NCBI GenBank assembly: GCA_035236585.1
Contig: CP141132.1
Coordinates: 20,745,945 to 20,809,944 of the forward strand
DNA: 64,000 bases
Source of the DNA: Warburgia ugandensis
Lineage: Eukaryota; Streptophyta; Magnoliopsida; Canellales; Canellaceae
Reading direction: 5' to 3'
In this document: positions 61,784-64,000 of the stretch, in pieces
Position numbering within the stretch: the first letter of the stretch is position 1
How the letters are laid out: each line of letters starts with the position of its first letter
The notes under the pieces: generated by a model
Told to the model about the DNA's origin: nothing
The model's database searches: none
Seen by the model: only the letters and a program-made list of their open reading frames with translations
Position numbers and translations under genes: made by a program

Positions 61784-62987
61784 TGATAAGTGTTCAATTT
61801 TATAGAAAAGGTATCCAATTAGTAATCCATGTGTATAAATTTTATGCATTACTCTAAGGTTTTCCAAGAATTTCACAACACATGTATTTATGACCTAATA
61901 ATTCAAATGTTTGGTATTTGGCAGGTTCATGAGCTACTCCAAAGTAAGTATGTGAATCATTATAATTTTTTAGGATTTAATTAGGGTTTTTACTCCTTTT
62001 TAAGAAGTGAGAAGGTGATCTAACAACTTTCATTGTGCTTCATAGAGTTTTTTGTAGGGGTTGGAGGTAGATCCCTCGAAAGGTCAAAATAAAATCATGT
62101 TTTTTGTGTTGTAGTAGTCATAAAATTTATAATTAAAAGCAAGCCAAGCTTTGAAGCTAAGGGACTATGCAACTCAAACCAAGCTTGTAAGCAAAGGGCT
62201 AAACCACTCAAGCTAAGCTAAATGAGCAATCAAAGTTAGCCATTCAAGCCATGAGGACTTTTAGAAGTAATTGTTTTGCTAAAAACATGATTTTCCAAGG
62301 GATAATTAGAAGATTTTGAGGGATATTTGTATAAGGTAAGATATGCATGCATAGGTGGACAATCAAGAGACAAAACCCATCTTTTATTTCCATTTGTTCT
62401 TCCATTTCTATTCCATTTTCCACCCTAACTTAGGGATTTCAGTATTTTCACTTACTGGGAGATGCCCTCCTAAAAAAGTGGGGCAACCCCATCTAATTCC
62501 AGCTATTAACTTACTACATGAACTCCACTTCCTATTCTTTCCTATTTCCTATCTTTTCCTCCATCTTTCCTCTTTCCTACCTTATTTCCTTTTTCTTTCT
62601 TACTTACCACCTCACCATTCTTAGGAATTCCATGTGTGGTAGCAAGTGGAGACACCACTTTCCCAAGATTTATTCGCCTCCCACCTTGTCTCCACATGGG
62701 TTCTTTTTTGGTTGCCCTGGATTTCCACCTCCTCTCCTATTTCCATTCAACCAGCTCATTCTCCACTCTAATATCTTAACTTTCCTAGATTTTACCCTTT
62801 ATTTTATTCTCCCTTAAGATCTCTTTCAGAAGTGCAAAACATCTATAAAAAAACCATAGCAGCTCCATGTCTCAATCAACTAGCACCATAGGGTTTCCAC
62901 GCCTCCTTCCGTTGGCTGCCTCTTTCGTTGGTGTTCCAAACTTTCTTCATTCAAGTCTTCTCCTTTCTTCTTACAAGGTGTAGCATT
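61784..62987 (+). mobile_element. 3' LTR of the gypsy element
   Basis: The LTR begins TGATAAGTGTTCAATTTTAT immediately after the polypurine tract and matches the LTR-like block at 41.5-43.1 kb. Its second half is strongly pyrimidine-rich (62,370-62,960), giving overlapping Phe/Leu/Pro open frames that are not genes. Its own CA end is not visible because an inverted LTR block abuts at about 62,988. Confidence 0.7.
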
Positions 62988-64000
62988 AAAATTACTTGCA
63001 AGTGCATGAATCAAAGTAGTAATTGCACGTAAGAGACGTCAATTCCATGAGGAATCTCATGAACTTTCAATAGATTGGATCTTGATTCAATTTGCTTATC
63101 TTACCCAAAGGAAGATTTATATGATTTAAACTAGGAATTTAAATGACATAAGAATGGAAACATGCATGGAATTAGACAGTACAACTAAAGGAAACTTTCT
63201 AAAAATAAAGCTATGCAATAGAATTAGCAACTTTTCTAATTAAATTTTATTCAAATAAAATAAACTAATGCAAAACTTGAATGAATGGATCTTGGAAACT
63301 TAAACTAAGAAAACTTGCTAAAAATGGAAAATTCCTAAATTAACAATTTCCCATACTTAAATTAGAAACTTACTAAAAATAAATATTGTTTTTATAGTAA
63401 ATTAAGAAAATTTCTAAACTAACTTATGCAGACAATTAATTAATTAATTCTAGACTAAGATTAATCAATCAAACAAGCAAATCTTAAAACAAAATTCACC
63501 CAATCACCATGTGCATGAACCTAGGAGTTTTCTGCATGATTCATGGGTTGGAAAATGGATAAAATTCTTCAATCAAAAGCTTACCAATATACAAACTAAT
63601 TGAGGCACTAACTAAGTAACTTAAAAAGCTATATGGGTTCCTAAGGAATCAAGCAACTAAGATGTATAGATTGCTGGAAATTAATCATGAACATTGAATG
63701 AAAAGATTCTACAATTTAGGTGCTAAAGAAACTCAATTCTAGCAAGGCATGGTAACCAACTTAACAAGTATTTTTTATTCAAGATAACACTTAAGAATTA
63801 AGGTAATTTACTACTAGAAGTAAGTAGCAACAATTATCTTTAAACAACTTTATTGATTGATTGGAAAAATATGTCAAATAATGGTGTGCATGAGCATGTA
63901 TACAAAATCAGAAATTGCACACTTTTTCAATGATTGTAACTTGATTCAAATCAAATATTAGGCACACTCTAATACCCTTAGACTAAACTTAGATAACATG
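62988..64000 (-). mobile_element. gypsy LTR-like block in inverse orientation
   Basis: On the minus strand it ends GCACTTGCAAGTAATTTTAA then TGCTACACC, as does block 2 at about 44,012. It shares TTTTTAGAAAGTTTCCTTTAG and TTTAAATTCCTAGTTTAA with it. It runs off the window, and no internal region is visible. Confidence 0.6.

Noticed and set aside
62355..62817. Overlapping Phe/Pro/Leu-rich proteins
   Set aside because: They come from the pyrimidine-rich half of an LTR, with no signal of selection or a known domain.

Overview
The window is nuclear DNA from a flowering plant with a repeat-rich, AT-rich genome. The evidence is spliced exons with plant intron signals, RTE-type LINEs, an Au-like SINE, a hAT transposon, Athila/Tat-like Ty3/gypsy retrotransposons and a mitochondrial nad4 insertion that keeps the unedited codons typical of plants. 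The species cannot be settled from the sequence. I saw no rRNA, tRNA, CRISPR array or bacterial-type operon.

Region 1 (about 1-23,700) is dominated by one minus-strand gene, the 5' quarter of an SRFR1 orthologue (SUPPRESSOR OF rps4-RLD1, a TPR protein that restrains plant immune receptors). I place six exons: 23441-23559, 23215-23324, 19742-20130, 7896-7940, 7587-7688 and 7417-7497. They join in frame into 282 codons; the rest of the gene lies beyond position 1. The introns are swollen by transposons. Intron 3 (11.8 kb) holds a hAT element with perfect ends and an 8-bp target duplication, a 5'-truncated LINE and a copia-like LTR/PBS remnant. Intron 2 (3.1 kb) holds an Au-like SINE with a 19-bp target duplication and the nad4 fragment. 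Intron 6 (over 7.4 kb) holds a longer LINE and a second SINE fragment, and it appears to start with a GC donor. A TATA box and pyrimidine patch lie upstream of the start codon.

Region 2 (about 23,700-36,950) contains a short GRF-zinc-finger exon divergent from SRFR1, a minus-strand gypsy remnant (gag, leader, LTR end), and a head-to-head plus-strand gypsy leader with a recognisable primer-binding site. It also holds a recent 425-bp tandem duplication and a CT microsatellite. Much of 32-37 kb is unassigned.

Region 3 (about 37-64 kb) is nested retrotransposon sequence. A decayed plus-strand gypsy element runs from gag (49.57 kb) through protease, RT and RNase H, then integrase (58.77-60.02 kb), a polypurine tract and a 3' LTR beginning at 61,784. 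It is split between RNase H and integrase by a 5,016-bp TG...CA element with a 5-bp target duplication (53,747-58,762). A diverged relative of that inserted element lies at about 37.4-40.9 kb, and both carry the same stem-loop near their 3' ends. LTR-like blocks at 41.5-44.0 kb and an inverted one at 63-64 kb complete the nest.

I found no clear undescribed functional system. The most checkable unusual items are the GC-AG intron of SRFR1, the unedited nad4 insertion, the long element with its conserved stem-loop, and the GA repeat grown inside a gag reading frame.
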